A model generated the notes under the pieces. The model was not told where the DNA came from, did no database searches, and saw nothing but the letters and a program-made list of their open reading frames with translations. Below are positions 1-8,799 of a stretch of 64,000 nucleotides of DNA, in pieces; the first letter of the stretch is position 1; each line of letters opens with the position of its first letter. Origin of the DNA: Sulfurimonas sp. (GTDB lineage Bacteria; Campylobacterota; Campylobacteria; Campylobacterales; Sulfurimonadaceae); assembly GCF_028714975.1 (NCBI RefSeq), contig NZ_JAQTLH010000001.1:124001-188000 (forward strand), given 5' to 3'. The position numbers and the translations under genes are program-made.

Positions 1-554
1 CGAAAACCGTGTCTGTCGCGCATAGCAAACATTTTTGTTCTGCTTAGAAAAACAAGTGAAAAAGCACCCTCTATTCTTTGTACGGCATCAATAATTCTAT
101 CAAGAAGTTTTCTTTTTTCACTTTTTGCTATAAGGTGTATAAGATTTTCAGTGTCCATAAATGTTTGAAAAATCGCACCTTTGTCGATTAATCTATTGCG
201 AATCTCTTCTGCATTAGTTAAATTTCCGTTATGAACGATTGCCATCTCGCCTAAATCATATCTGGCAAATACCGGCTGAGCATCTAAGATAGAGTCGTCT
301 CCCGCTGTTGAGTAGCGAGTATGCCCAATAGCACTTGAACCTTTTAGTGTTTCAAGTTTTTTCTCATCAAATACGCGCATAACTAAACCGCGCTTTTTAA
401 TCGTGTGGAGTTTTTTACCGTCTGAAGAGCTTATTCCGGCTGCTTCTTGACCACGATGCTGAAGTGCATGTAGTGAAAAATAAGCCAGTTTAGAAGCCTC
501 TTTATTGCCATAGATTCCTACAACTGCACATTTTTCATTTACATCTTCTAGCAT
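1..554 (-). CDS. purF: Amidophosphoribosyltransferase PurF (N-terminal part)
   Basis: This enzyme catalyses the first committed step of purine synthesis, moving glutamine amide nitrogen onto PRPP. The gene runs off the left edge, so only about 184 N-terminal residues are present: most of the class II glutamine amidotransferase domain. The ATG at 552-554 follows an AGGAG ribosome site. The nucleophile is Cys9 in CAVVGIYG, behind an 8-residue leader that is probably removed as a propeptide. GHTRYST and the HNGNLTN loop, typical of the family, are visible. It lies downstream of trxB and dapB on the same strand but also has its own -10-like box. The PRPP-binding half is outside the window. The identification is secure. 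Confidence 0.96.
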   Translation of the reverse strand, partial: MLEDVNEKCAVVGIYGNKEASKLAYFSLHALQHRGQEAAGISSSDGKKLHTIKKRGLVMRVFDEKKLETLKGSSAIGHTRYSTAGDDSILDAQPVFARYDLGEMAIVHNGNLTNAEEIRNRLIDKGAIFQTFMDTENLIHLIAKSEKRKLLDRIIDAVQRIEGAFSLVFLSRTKMFAMRDRHGF

Positions 555-589
555 ATTTTTCTCCTAAAGAATAGTTAAACAATTTTGGA

Positions 590-595
590 ATTATA
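590..595 (-). promoter_or_regulatory. Candidate -10 box for purF
   Basis: On the minus strand this reads TATAAT, about 35 bases upstream of the purF start, in the 93-base gap after dapB. No convincing -35 is seen, which is usual for sigma-70 promoters in this phylum. It would let purF be expressed apart from dapB. Confidence 0.5.
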
Positions 596-647
596 CAAAA
601 GAGCACCTCTAAAAACCCTTAATAGAATTTTGAAGGAGAAAATTGAT

Positions 648-1418
648 TTATATATCCAAACAGTCGCTTATTGTATAAAGTCCCGCTTCTTTATCGGCAA
701 GCCAAGATGCGGCTCTAAGAGCACCTTTACTGAATGTGTTTCTTGAAGTTGCCGTATGATTTAACTCTATAAATTCGCCGTCATTATAAAATCCGACCGT
801 ATGACGACCGACTATATCGCCGCCGCGAAGTGCCATTACGGCAATCTCATCTTTGCTTCTTGCACCGATATTGCCGTCTCTGCCGCTTATACGAACTTTG
901 TCTAAATTTAAGTCGCGACCCGCAGCTGCCGACTCTGCAAGAGTAAGAGCGGTTCCGCTAGGGGCATCTTTTTTGTGCCTATGGTGCATCTCGACTATCT
1001 CGATATCAAAGCCGCCGAGAGCAGCTGAGGCTTGATATACAAGTTTATTTAATAGTGCCACTCCCAATGACATATTTGTAGCATAAAGAACAGGCATATT
1101 TTCACTTGCTTGTTTAAGAAGATTAAGCTGATGCGTATTTAGTCCCGTCGTCCCGATAACTAGCGGTTTTGGAGTTTGAAGACATGCTTCAAGCAGAGAC
1201 TCGCAAGCCTCGGGAAGTGAAAAATCTATAACAACATCACATGCATTTAGAAATGATTTTATATCGGTAGTAACCAAAACAGAGGGGTCGATTGAAAAAT
1301 CAAGCGAATTTCTAACAAAAACCGAACTCAAACTAATGTTTTTCGTCGTTTTTAAATCATCTATAAGAAGTTTTCCGACTCTGCCGTTTGCACCGAGAAC
1401 ACCAACTTTTACTATCAT
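648..1418 (-). CDS. dapB: 4-hydroxy-tetrahydrodipicolinate reductase
   Basis: DapB makes tetrahydrodipicolinate in the lysine/diaminopimelate pathway, using NAD(P)H in the cytoplasm. The 256 residues match the usual length. The N-terminal Rossmann motif is G9-A-N-G12-R-V-G15. The catalytic and substrate-binding signature EMHHRHKKDAPSGTA covers residues 143-157 and carries the conserved His-His pair, the Lys and the PSGT loop. The gene starts 10 bases after the trxB stop, so the two are probably cotranscribed; purF follows after 93 bases. Nothing is unusual. Confidence 0.98.
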   Translation of the reverse strand: MIVKVGVLGANGRVGKLLIDDLKTTKNISLSSVFVRNSLDFSIDPSVLVTTDIKSFLNACDVVIDFSLPEACESLLEACLQTPKPLVIGTTGLNTHQLNLLKQASENMPVLYATNMSLGVALLNKLVYQASAALGGFDIEIVEMHHRHKKDAPSGTALTLAESAAAGRDLNLDKVRISGRDGNIGARSKDEIAVMALRGGDIVGRHTVGFYNDGEFIELNHTATSRNTFSKGALRAASWLADKEAGLYTISDCLDI

Positions 1419-1428
1419 TTGAATACCT

Positions 1429-2373
1429 TTAAGAATTTAATTTTTCATCAACATATGAGATTACCTGCAGTGCCGCAACTGCACCGTCACCCGCAGCACT
1501 CACAACTTGTTTTGGAGCGGACAGACGCATATCGCCTGCTGCAAAAAGCCCGGCAACGGATGTTCTCATATTGATATCTACTACGACTTCGCCATGTTTG
1601 TTAACATCACACAAAAAACTCCCGTCTTCTTGAAGAAGGATTTTATTATTTATATCATTTCCGACAAAAGTAAATACACCAAGAACTTGGATATCTCGAA
1701 CCTCTCCTGAGCTGTTTTTTATGCGAAGTCCCGTAACACCCATCGCATCACCGTAAACTTCTTCGGGAATAGAGTTTAAAATAAGTTCGATATTTGCACT
1801 TTTTTTCACTCTCTCCACAGTATTTGGAGCCGAGCGAAAACTATCTCTTCTATGAATCAGATAAACTTTAGAACATATTTTTGCCAAGTAGAGAGCTTCT
1901 TCAAGTGCCGTGTCTCCGCCGCCGATGACTGCAACCTCTTTTCCTCTGTAAAAAAAGCCGTCACATGTAGCACATGTACTCACGCCTCTTCCAAAAAGCT
2001 CATCTTCACCTGCAAATCCGGCGCGTCTGGGAGCTGAACCGGTACAAATTATAACACTGTGAGCTTGTGTAATCGTTCCGTCTTCTTTATAAATTTTAAA
2101 AATATCGCCATCTTTGCTAACCCGTGTTACTTCTACCATTTCATGTTTTAGACCAAATTTTTGGCACTGGGCAGGCCACGGCATCATAAAATCCATACCG
2201 CTTATTTCACCTACTACACCGGGATAATTTTCTATCTCTGAGCTTTGAGTGATTTGCCCTCCCGGCATACCCTTTTCAAACATAACCACATTCTCTAAAC
2301 CACCGCGTGTCGTATACATTCCGGCTGTTAATCCGGCAGGACCGCCGCCTATGATAGCGCAATCTAGTATCAT
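1429..2373 (-). CDS. trxB: Thioredoxin-disulfide reductase
   Basis: This FAD enzyme passes electrons from NADPH to thioredoxin. Its 314 residues are standard. The FAD-binding GGGPAG lies at residues 9-14, the redox pair is C134-A-T-C137 in CATCDG, and the NADPH site GGGDTA lies at 151-156. An AAGGAT ribosome site precedes the ATG. Its partner trxA is the next gene upstream on the same strand, but 243 bases and a terminator-like hairpin separate them, so the two are probably separate transcripts. It is the first gene of a likely trxB-dapB-(purF) unit. Confidence 0.97.
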   Translation of the reverse strand: MILDCAIIGGGPAGLTAGMYTTRGGLENVVMFEKGMPGGQITQSSEIENYPGVVGEISGMDFMMPWPAQCQKFGLKHEMVEVTRVSKDGDIFKIYKEDGTITQAHSVIICTGSAPRRAGFAGEDELFGRGVSTCATCDGFFYRGKEVAVIGGGDTALEEALYLAKICSKVYLIHRRDSFRSAPNTVERVKKSANIELILNSIPEEVYGDAMGVTGLRIKNSSGEVRDIQVLGVFTFVGNDINNKILLQEDGSFLCDVNKHGEVVVDINMRTSVAGLFAAGDMRLSAPKQVVSAAGDGAVAALQVISYVDEKLNS

Positions 2374-2568
2374 AAATAATCCTTAATTTTATTTGACAAC
2401 CCATTTTAATTATCTAGTTTTAGTATGATACTATCTTGTTTATAAAGGTACTCTTTGTTTTTTTTAATAAAAAAATATATATGGAATTTTATGATATTTA
2501 TATTTTATGAATGTATCGCTGAAGTTTAAAGAATAGCGCCAAAAAAAAAGCAAGCAGAGTAAGATGTA

Positions 2569-2595
2569 AAGAGAAAGGATTTTTGCCTTTCTCTT
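2569..2595 (-). terminator. Hairpin terminator after trxA
   Basis: A perfect 10-bp stem (2569-2578 with 2586-2595) closes a 7-base loop about 21 bases past the trxA stop. On the minus strand the stem is followed only by a short T-rich run, with a longer T run (complement of 2541-2549) about 20 bases further on. The rest of the trxB-trxA gap is AT-rich with no gene seen. Confidence 0.6.
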
Positions 2596-2616
2596 AGGTG
2601 TTACATTGTTTTTAAG

Positions 2617-2937
2617 TTATGCTAAAAGAGCGTCTATTTTTTGTGCAAGAGCAGCTTTTGATTGTGCTCCGACAACTTGATCTACCATTTTACCATCTTT
2701 AAAAAACATAATCGTAGGGATAGAACGAATGCCGAATTTAACAGCGATATCTTGCTCTTCATCGGTATTTACTTTACAGATTTTAGCTTTACCGTCGTAA
2801 TCATTTGCCAACTCTTCAATTACGGGAGCGATCATACGACAAGGTCCACACCACGGCGCCCAGAAATCTACCAATGATACACCTTCGTTCAAAGTTGATT
2901 CAAAATCTGAACTAGTTAATTCTATATATTTACCCAT
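2617..2937 (-). CDS. trxA: Thioredoxin 1
   Basis: A 106-residue thioredoxin, the general cytoplasmic disulfide reductant; here it can also serve Bcp and the arsenate reductase encoded in the window. The active site W29-C30-G31-P32-C33 sits in a canonical DFWAPWCGPC context, and the cis-proline loop (SIPT) is present. It is recycled by TrxB encoded next on the same strand. A TATAAT -10 box lies upstream and a hairpin terminator follows, so it looks monocistronic. Confidence 0.98.
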   Translation of the reverse strand: MGKYIELTSSDFESTLNEGVSLVDFWAPWCGPCRMIAPVIEELANDYDGKAKICKVNTDEEQDIAVKFGIRSIPTIMFFKDGKMVDQVVGAQSKAALAQKIDALLA

Positions 2938-2969
2938 TGTTATTTCCTTATTTAATTTTAAGTACGACC

Positions 2970-2975
2970 ATTATA
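2970..2975 (-). promoter_or_regulatory. -10 box of trxA
   Basis: Minus-strand TATAAT (written ATTATA on the plus strand), 32 bases upstream of the trxA ATG. An AAGGAAAT ribosome site lies between. No clear -35. Confidence 0.6.
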
Positions 2976-3028
2976 CAAGTCTAACTCTTTAAAATTGCTT
3001 TATCATTTTTTTTAAACGCAAAACCCTA

Positions 3029-3043
3029 CAAAGTCCCGCTTTG
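3029..3043 (-). terminator. Possible hairpin after the PHP phosphatase gene
   Basis: A 5-bp inverted repeat (CAAAG, loop of 5, CTTTG) lies about 20 bases past the stop of the PHP gene. On the minus strand T-rich sequence follows. It is short, so only a weak call. Confidence 0.3.
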
Positions 3044-3061
3044 CTACGCTAGGCGCTGAGT

Positions 3062-3841
3062 TTAAAGCTTAATAAACTCTTTTTTTCTATTGCGATAGAT
3101 AACGCACTCTTCATATCCGGCATTTTTTGCCATCTCTATAGCTTCGTCGCTGTAGAGTCCGACCTGTTCAGGTTTGTGGGCATCTGAAGCAAAAGTAATG
3201 GGAATATCTAGTTTTTTAGCCTCTTTTAAAAGAGCCAAAGATGGGTATGCTTCGCCAATCGGTTTTCTAAATCCCGCTACATTTATCTCTATCGACATAT
3301 CTGCTTTTTTTATTGCAAGAAGTGCATTTTTTGCAATTTCAACAACCTCAATGCTAGGCATAAATTTAAAAATTTTGATAAGGTCTAGGTGAGCGACAAT
3401 GTCAAATAGTTTGCTTTGCGCCATCTCTTCTATGGCATTAAAATATTTTTGCCAAATCTCGTCTATATTTTGATCTGCATAACCGCCTATAAATTCTGGA
3501 TTGTCAAATCCCCACTCTTCTATAAAGTGTACGGAGCCTATGAGATAATCAACATCGGCATTTAAAACCCTATCATCCATATAACCTCTAAGATAGTCTA
3601 CCTCATAACCTAAAAATACCTCTATCTTCTCTTTGTACTTCTCTTTTGTACTTAAAACAGCCTTTTCATACTCTCCCATCTGCTCAAAACTTATGCGATA
3701 TTTTTCATCAAAATTCATCGGGGCATGCTCGGAAAAACCGAAATATTTTATGCCGCACTCTATCGCTTTTTCGATATATTCAAATATCTCTCCCTCTGCA
3801 TGATTGCAAAGTTTGGTATGGTTATGCAGGTCGGCTATCAT
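3062..3841 (-). CDS. PHP-domain histidinol-phosphatase (HisJ/HisK type)
   Basis: Predicted metal-dependent phosphatase of the PHP fold, 259 residues, the usual length for HisJ/HisK-type histidinol phosphatases, which remove phosphate from histidinol phosphate in histidine synthesis. The N-terminal metal ligands D-L-H6-N-H8 and H14 are visible, then SEHAPM near residue 38, GSVHF, the AHLD segment and the C-terminal SDAHKPEQVG. There are no his genes around it, so the histidine role comes from family resemblance only; it could instead act on another phosphoester. It is divergent from cheZ. Confidence 0.82.
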   Translation of the reverse strand: MIADLHNHTKLCNHAEGEIFEYIEKAIECGIKYFGFSEHAPMNFDEKYRISFEQMGEYEKAVLSTKEKYKEKIEVFLGYEVDYLRGYMDDRVLNADVDYLIGSVHFIEEWGFDNPEFIGGYADQNIDEIWQKYFNAIEEMAQSKLFDIVAHLDLIKIFKFMPSIEVVEIAKNALLAIKKADMSIEINVAGFRKPIGEAYPSLALLKEAKKLDIPITFASDAHKPEQVGLYSDEAIEMAKNAGYEECVIYRNRKKEFIKL

Positions 3842-3861
3842 TGGATTTATTCTCGTATTTA

Positions 3862-3867
3862 TATAAT
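3862..3867 (+). promoter_or_regulatory. Candidate -10 box for cheZ
   Basis: TATAAT 65 bases before the cheZ start; a second AT-rich box (TATTAT, about 3875-3880) is also possible. It lies in the 90-base divergent gap with the PHP gene. Confidence 0.4.
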
Positions 3868-3931
3868 TTTATGATATTATAGTGGTAAAAATTAAATTTA
3901 GCGAATTTTATATAAAAATGGAGAATTGGTT

Positions 3932-4654
3932 ATGACTCAAGAAGAACTTGACGCTTTAATGAGTGGTGATATTGATGATATGGAGTCTTTTGAAGATAGT
4001 GCTGATAGCTTTGCAGAGGATAATCTGTCCGCCGATGATTTCCTAGATGAAGAACCGGTAGTAAAATCAAGCGCAAAAGAACAAGATGAGCATATTTACG
4101 GCAATCAAAAAAAAGATACTATTCTCCCGATGCCGGCTACAAACGAGAACAAAATGGTTCATCAGCTGGACGATGTCACAAAAGAGTCTGAAGAGAAAGC
4201 AAGTGAGATTTTTGATATCATAGACGGTGTTTCAAATCAATTGATGGAGAGCGAAGGGGCTATGAACAGTGTTCTTGAGACATTAAATAGCAATATTGAA
4301 CTTTTTACGACTTTAAATAAAAAATTCCCTGATGTCGGAGCATTTGCGGCACAACTAGAAAAAAACAGCTCTGCATTAGAAGAAGCAAATCAAACCCTTG
4401 AAACTCTTCGCTCAAGCGGCGAATCTATAATGAGCGTTATGGATATTATGCAATATCAAGATATTCATAGACAAAAAATAGAACGCGTTATAAATGTTAT
4501 GCGTGCACTCTCTAACTATATGAATAGTCTTTTTGAGGGCAGAATCGAAGATGAAAAAAGAGTTTCGTCTGCTCACCATATAGCCGGCGACACACACAAT
4601 GATCTTGCTTCAAATGAAGATATAGAAGCGCTTTTAGCACAGTTTGTAAAATAA
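3932..4654 (+). CDS. cheZ: Remote CheZ-type chemotaxis phosphatase (HP0170 family)
   Basis: Predicted to dephosphorylate CheY-P and so set flagellar switching. I chose the ATG at 3932 (240 residues) because GGAGAA ends 6 bases before it; an in-frame TTG at 3926 has no spaced ribosome site. The catalytic signature is Q176-D177-I-H-R-Q181-K in a long helix, matching the D-x3-Q pair used by CheZ. The N-terminus MTQEELDALMSG resembles the CheY-P-binding peptide of FliM/FliY, followed by an acidic linker. The stop overlaps the next start (TAATG), and the next gene is a U32 protein, the same pairing as HP0170/HP0169 in Helicobacter pylori. Confidence 0.88.
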   Translation: MTQEELDALMSGDIDDMESFEDSADSFAEDNLSADDFLDEEPVVKSSAKEQDEHIYGNQKKDTILPMPATNENKMVHQLDDVTKESEEKASEIFDIIDGVSNQLMESEGAMNSVLETLNSNIELFTTLNKKFPDVGAFAAQLEKNSSALEEANQTLETLRSSGESIMSVMDIMQYQDIHRQKIERVINVMRALSNYMNSLFEGRIEDEKRVSSAHHIAGDTHNDLASNEDIEALLAQFVK

Positions 4655-5946
4655 TGCAAAAAGTAGAGTTACTATCTCCTGCGGGAACGCTGGAAAAATT
4701 AAAAATAGCTATTGATTTCGGTGCCGATGCCGTGTACGGGGGCGTGAGTCACTTCTCTTTGCGTATTCGTGCAGGAAAAGAGTTTAGTTTTGAAGAGTTT
4801 GCCGAAGGCATTGAATATGCACACGCAAGAGGCAAAAAAGTTTATGCAACTATTAACGGGTTTCCGTTTAATTCGCAGCTGGGTCTTTTGAAAAAGCATA
4901 TTTTAAAAATGGCGGAGTTAAAACCCGATGCTTTTATAATCGCAACTCCGGGTGTGTTAAAACTTTGTCATGAGCTGGTACCTGATATGCCTCTTCATCT
5001 CTCAACTCAAGCAAATGTTATGAATGTTCTTGATGCAAAAGTTTACTATGATATGGGTGCTACCCGCATTATTACGGCGAGAGAGATATCGCTAAGGGAT
5101 TTAGTTGAGATAAAAAAAGAGTTACCTGATTTGGAGCTGGAAGTTTTCGTTCACGGTTCTATGTGTTTTGCGTATAGCGGAAGATGTCTTATCTCAACGC
5201 TTCAAAGCGGGCGCGTACCGAATCGCGGAAGCTGTGCAAACGACTGCAGATTTCCTTATGAGATGTACGCCGCAAATCCTGAAACAGGAATGCTCTTTAG
5301 GCTGGAAGAGGATGACGGTGTCGGAACATATATAATGAACTCAAAAGATTTGAATCTGGCTTCGCATTTAAAAGAGATTTTAGATACTGGTGCGGTGGAT
5401 TCAATCAAAATTGAAGGTCGTACAAAAACCGCTTATTATGCGGCGGTAACCGCAAAAGCTTACAGAATGGCGATTGACGACTACTACAACGGCGTAAATG
5501 ATGTAGATAAGTATCAGTATGAGCTTAACTCTCTTCAAAATCGCGGCTATACGGATGCTTATCTTATTACAAGACCTTTTGAGAAGCATGATACGCAGAG
5601 TTTAGACTTTACTATGCAGCTGGGAACTCATCAGGTAAGCGGACAGGTTGAAGAAAACGGGGAGTACTTTTTATGTAAATATAAAACACTGCCGAATGAT
5701 GAGCTTGAGATTGTCGCTCCGCTTGACTCCGTTATAGAGATTGTGGATAACGAGATAGGCACGACTTATGAGAAAGACGGAAAAGTTTATATGAAGCTAA
5801 AACAACTCTTAGCAGAAAATAAAAAAGTTTGGAACGAGGTACATAGCGGAAATGTAAACCCTATAAAGCTTCCGACAAAACTCCCGCCTCATACATTTTT
5901 AAGAATTCCGTCACATCCGGATATGGGAACTTATCCAAAAGTATAA
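4654..5946 (+). CDS. trhP: U32-family protein, TrhP/PrtC type
   Basis: A 430-residue U32 family member. The family is named peptidase U32, but the TrhP branch (E. coli YegQ) acts in prephenate-dependent hydroxylation of wobble uridine in tRNA; H. pylori HP0169 was called collagenase PrtC. Typical segments are ELLSPAGTLEKL at the start, GADAVYGG, HLSTQAN and the cysteine-rich core HGSMCFAYSGRC followed by RGSCANDCRFPY, then SIKIEGRTKT and a C-terminal beta-barrel-like domain. It overlaps cheZ by one base, so it is translated together with it. Whether it is the tRNA enzyme or a secreted protease cannot be decided from sequence; no signal peptide is present, which favours the former. Confidence 0.88.
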   Translation: MQKVELLSPAGTLEKLKIAIDFGADAVYGGVSHFSLRIRAGKEFSFEEFAEGIEYAHARGKKVYATINGFPFNSQLGLLKKHILKMAELKPDAFIIATPGVLKLCHELVPDMPLHLSTQANVMNVLDAKVYYDMGATRIITAREISLRDLVEIKKELPDLELEVFVHGSMCFAYSGRCLISTLQSGRVPNRGSCANDCRFPYEMYAANPETGMLFRLEEDDGVGTYIMNSKDLNLASHLKEILDTGAVDSIKIEGRTKTAYYAAVTAKAYRMAIDDYYNGVNDVDKYQYELNSLQNRGYTDAYLITRPFEKHDTQSLDFTMQLGTHQVSGQVEENGEYFLCKYKTLPNDELEIVAPLDSVIEIVDNEIGTTYEKDGKVYMKLKQLLAENKKVWNEVHSGNVNPIKLPTKLPPHTFLRIPSHPDMGTYPKV

Positions 5947-5947
5947 T
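5942..5947 (+). promoter_or_regulatory. -10 box for purE
   Basis: TATAAT lying across the stop codon of the U32 gene, 31 bases before the purE ATG. A TTAAGGAAG ribosome site follows. It suggests purE starts a new transcript. Confidence 0.5.
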
Positions 5948-5978
5948 ATAATTTCAAAAAATTAAGGAAGACAACTAA

Positions 5979-6476
5979 ATGAAATTTGTTTCAATTGTAA
6001 TAGGCTCAAGAAGTGATTATGAGATTATGAAATCTTGTTCGGATACGCTAGAGGCTTTTGGTGTTAAGTATGAGATGATTATCTCTTCGGCTCATCGTTC
6101 ACCTGAGAGAACAAAAGAGTATATTATCACGGCTGAAAAAAAAGGTGCTCAAGTGTTTATTGCCGCTGCGGGAATGGCTGCGCATTTAGCTGGCGTTTTA
6201 TCTTCTAAAACCGTAAAACCTATTATCGGTGTTCCGATGAGTGCATCGGCTCTAAGCGGAATAGATGCACTTCTCTCAACTGTGCAGATGCCGGCGGGTA
6301 TGCCGGTTGCTACTGTTGCAATCGGAAAAGCAGGGGCGATAAACTCGGCTTATTTGGCTATGCAGATTTTAGCGCTTGATAACGAAGAGTTGACTATCAA
6401 ACTAAAAGAAGACCGCATAGCAAAAGCTAAAAAGGTTGAGATGGATTCTATGGAGATAGAGACAATCCTCTCTTAA
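5979..6476 (+). CDS. purE: N5-carboxyaminoimidazole ribonucleotide mutase
   Basis: PurE rearranges N5-CAIR to CAIR in purine synthesis. At 165 residues it is the usual class I size. The phosphate-binding GSRSDY lies at residues 9-14, the catalytic histidine is H39 in SSAHRSP, and AAAGMAAHLAGV, GVPMSASALSG and MPAGMPVATVAIG follow. No purK is next to it. Second purine gene of the window besides purF. Confidence 0.97.
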   Translation: MKFVSIVIGSRSDYEIMKSCSDTLEAFGVKYEMIISSAHRSPERTKEYIITAEKKGAQVFIAAAGMAAHLAGVLSSKTVKPIIGVPMSASALSGIDALLSTVQMPAGMPVATVAIGKAGAINSAYLAMQILALDNEELTIKLKEDRIAKAKKVEMDSMEIETILS

Positions 6477-6497
6477 AAATTTGCAATAGGGGCATAA

Positions 6498-6974
6498 ATG
6501 AAGTGGATGCGTGATGAAGAGTATATGGAACTCACAGGGCTTGAACTCTCTGCTATCGATGATTTGGCTGATAGAGGAAAACTTACTACAAAAGTAGAAA
6601 ATGGAGTTAGATACATTGACCCGTCTAAAGGCAGCGGAGAAGTAGTTCCCGTCCAACTCAGAGAGTTGTCTTTTCACAATACCAAAGAGATGTTGGTGCA
6701 GCCCCAATTTGTTGAAAAAACCATAGGTACTATAATAAATCTTCATGAAAAAGTTCTTGACGCAAAAGATGAAACCCTAAAAGCGGTCAGAGTTGAAAAT
6801 GAGTTTTTAAGAGAGGCTTTAGCTTCTCTTCAAGAGCTATATGATGAAGATAGAAAAACAATACATACGCTTCAAGAGCAGCTAAAACTTTCACAACAAG
6901 AAGTTGAATTTATGAGAAGAAAATATAAACTGATGTGGAATAAAGCTATAGAAGAACATACAGATAAACAGTAG
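6498..6974 (+). CDS. DUF3972-type protein of the Campylobacterota
   Basis: A 158-residue protein of unknown function. The N-terminal 40 residues look like a MerR/excisionase-like helix-turn-helix (EEYMELTGLELSAIDDLADRG), and the C-terminal half, from about residue 70, is a charged coiled coil (heptad-like LREALASLQELYDEDRKTI). I believe it belongs to DUF3972, a family confined to this phylum, but could not check. A spaced AGGGG ribosome site precedes the ATG. It sits 21 bases after purE and 12 bases before the DUF89 gene, so the three are probably one operon. Confidence 0.7.
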   Translation: MKWMRDEEYMELTGLELSAIDDLADRGKLTTKVENGVRYIDPSKGSGEVVPVQLRELSFHNTKEMLVQPQFVEKTIGTIINLHEKVLDAKDETLKAVRVENEFLREALASLQELYDEDRKTIHTLQEQLKLSQQEVEFMRRKYKLMWNKAIEEHTDKQ

Positions 6975-6986
6975 ATATCTCATAAT

Positions 6987-7844
6987 ATGACTATTGATGA
7001 GGCTTGTGTAAGCTGTATAATAAATCAAAGCGTTAAAGTTGCAAATGCCATACACGCAGATGATTTGCTCTCAAAGAGATTAACATCCACGGTTGAAGAG
7101 ATGAGCAAATCTTTCTCTTACAACGATGCTCCGCCTGAAATCGCCTCCTATGTCTATGAAGAGATGGCTCGCATAGCCCATAAAACAGACTTGTATGATG
7201 AGGTTAAAGAACTCTCAACAAAAAAAGCGCTCTCATTTGTTCCGTTTTTAAAAGAAAAACTTTTTACATCCCAAAATAAGCTTTTAACTGCCACAAAAAT
7301 AGCAGTAGCCGGAAATGTTATAGATTTGGCGGCAGAGGTTGAATTTGATTTGGATGAAGAGTTAGAGAAGATATTTCATACGGAGTTTGCTCACGATGAT
7401 TTTGCTCTCTTTGAACAGAAACTTTGTCGTGCAAAGAGTGTTTTAATAATCGGCGATAATGTCGGAGAACATATATTTGACTATCTGTTCATAGAGACAC
7501 TCAGAGAGTCTTATCCAAATAGTGCATTTTTGTATATGGTTAGAGGAAACCCAATCATAAACGATGTGACTATAAAAGAGGCAAAAGAGGCTGGGTTTGA
7601 TAAAATTTGTGAACTAGTTGACAGCGGAGTAAATACTCCGGGTTTTACATACAATCGAGCAAACGCATACTCAAAAGAGCTTTTTGACAGTGCAGATTTG
7701 GTTATAAGCAAAGGGATGGGAAACTATGAGTGTATGAGTCCCTCACACAGAAAAAATATCTGTTTTTTGCTAAAGGTAAAGTGCAGTGTCGTTGCAGCAT
7801 CTCTACAAAAAGAGGTCGGTGATATCATCTGTAAAATGGCGTAA
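6987..7844 (+). CDS. DUF89/ARMT1-like damage-control phosphatase
   Basis: A 285-residue DUF89 protein. Members of this family are metal-dependent phosphatases thought to remove damaged or excess phosphometabolites. The N-terminal C7-V-S-C10 motif, the GDNVGEHIFD segment at 156-165 (metal-binding Asp/Asn and Asp165) and SKGMGNYE near residue 240 are the family signatures. Prokaryotic subfamilies of this size with the N-terminal CxxC are common. The substrate is unknown. It is 12 bases after the DUF3972 gene. Confidence 0.85.
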   Translation: MTIDEACVSCIINQSVKVANAIHADDLLSKRLTSTVEEMSKSFSYNDAPPEIASYVYEEMARIAHKTDLYDEVKELSTKKALSFVPFLKEKLFTSQNKLLTATKIAVAGNVIDLAAEVEFDLDEELEKIFHTEFAHDDFALFEQKLCRAKSVLIIGDNVGEHIFDYLFIETLRESYPNSAFLYMVRGNPIINDVTIKEAKEAGFDKICELVDSGVNTPGFTYNRANAYSKELFDSADLVISKGMGNYECMSPSHRKNICFLLKVKCSVVAASLQKEVGDIICKMA

Positions 7845-7876
7845 CCTCAATAAATCTAATTTTTAACTCAGCTTGG

Positions 7877-7882
7877 TATAAT
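7877..7882 (+). promoter_or_regulatory. -10 box for glyQ
   Basis: TATAAT 28 bases before the glyQ ATG in the 66-base gap after the DUF89 gene. A CAAGGCA ribosome site lies between. Confidence 0.5.
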
Positions 7883-7910
7883 TACAAAATAATAAAATCA
7901 AGGCATATAG

Positions 7911-8792
7911 ATGATAACTTTTAGCTCCATGTTACTAAAACTACAAGAATTTTGGATGAAACAGGGGTGTAACATTGTTCAGCCTTACGATATTGCCGCA
8001 GGTGCGGGAACATTTCATCCGGCTACATTTTTGCGCTCACTGGATTCTACTCCGTGGTCGGTAGCTTATGTGGCACCTTCTCGCCGCCCGACAGACGGAA
8101 GATACGGTGAAAATCCAAACCGTCTTGGAAGCTATTATCAGTTTCAAGCGCTTATAAAACCATCACCTGACAACATTCAAGAACTTTACCTAAAGTCGTT
8201 AGAATATTTGGGTCTTGATGTAAAAAATCACGATATCCGCTTTGTTGAAGACAACTGGGAGTCGCCGACACTCGGAGCGTGGGGACTTGGCTGGGAAGTT
8301 TGGCTAAACGGAATGGAAGTTACACAGTTTACTTACTTTCAACAAGTCGGAGGGATAGAGTGCAATCCCGTTGCAGTCGAGATAACTTACGGAACAGAGC
8401 GACTTGCGATGTACTTGCAAGGAGTTGATACCGTTTTTGACATCGTTTGGGGTGAAAATGAGCATGGTAAAACGCTTTACCGTGATGTTCACAAAGAGGC
8501 AGAGATAGAGTTTAGTAAGTATAACTTTGAAGTAGCGGATACTGCAATGTTGTTTGCGGAGTTTAATGCAAAAAGTAATGAGTGTTTAAGAACTATCGAA
8601 GCAGGGCTTCCTCTTCCCGCATACGACCTATGCATGATGGCGGCAGGAACTTTCAATGTACTTGATGCCAGAAAAGCAATCAGCCAAACAGAGCGACAAA
8701 ACTACATCCTAAAAATCCGTGAACTATCAAAAGGATGCGCGGAGCTTTATAAAGCGCAGGAAGTTGATAGAAATAAGAGGGTTAAAGCGTAA
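7911..8792 (+). CDS. glyQ: Glycine-tRNA ligase alpha subunit
   Basis: GlyQ is the catalytic alpha subunit of the bacterial alpha2beta2 glycyl-tRNA synthetase. The 293 residues match the family. Class II motifs are visible: [37 protein letters not shown], and [10 protein letters not shown] with [10 protein letters not shown]. The beta subunit gene glyS is not in the window, as is common in this phylum. The last 16 bases of the gene plus the next few are imperfectly repeated at 9535-9559, which suggests the region just behind glyQ has been a point of insertion. Confidence 0.98.
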   Translation: MITFSSMLLKLQEFWMKQGCNIVQPYDIAAGAGTFHPATFLRSLDSTPWSVAYVAPSRRPTDGRYGENPNRLGSYYQFQALIKPSPDNIQELYLKSLEYLGLDVKNHDIRFVEDNWESPTLGAWGLGWEVWLNGMEVTQFTYFQQVGGIECNPVAVEITYGTERLAMYLQGVDTVFDIVWGENEHGKTLYRDVHKEAEIEFSKYNFEVADTAMLFAEFNAKSNECLRTIEAGLPLPAYDLCMMAAGTFNVLDARKAISQTERQNYILKIRELSKGCAELYKAQEVDRNKRVKA

Positions 8793-8799
8793 AATATGG
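8775..8799 (+). repeat. Direct repeat, copy 1 (glyQ 3' end)
   Basis: These 25 bases span the glyQ stop codon and the start codon of the zeta-like gene. They match 9535-9559 at 22 of 25 positions, including an unbroken core AGCGTA. The two copies bracket the zeta-like gene and its small partner. Confidence 0.7.

Noticed and set aside
853-1035. Opposite-strand ORFs inside dapB, trxB, trxA and many other genes
   Set aside because: They have no ribosome sites, no recognisable protein features, and lie across genes with clear family motifs in the other frame.
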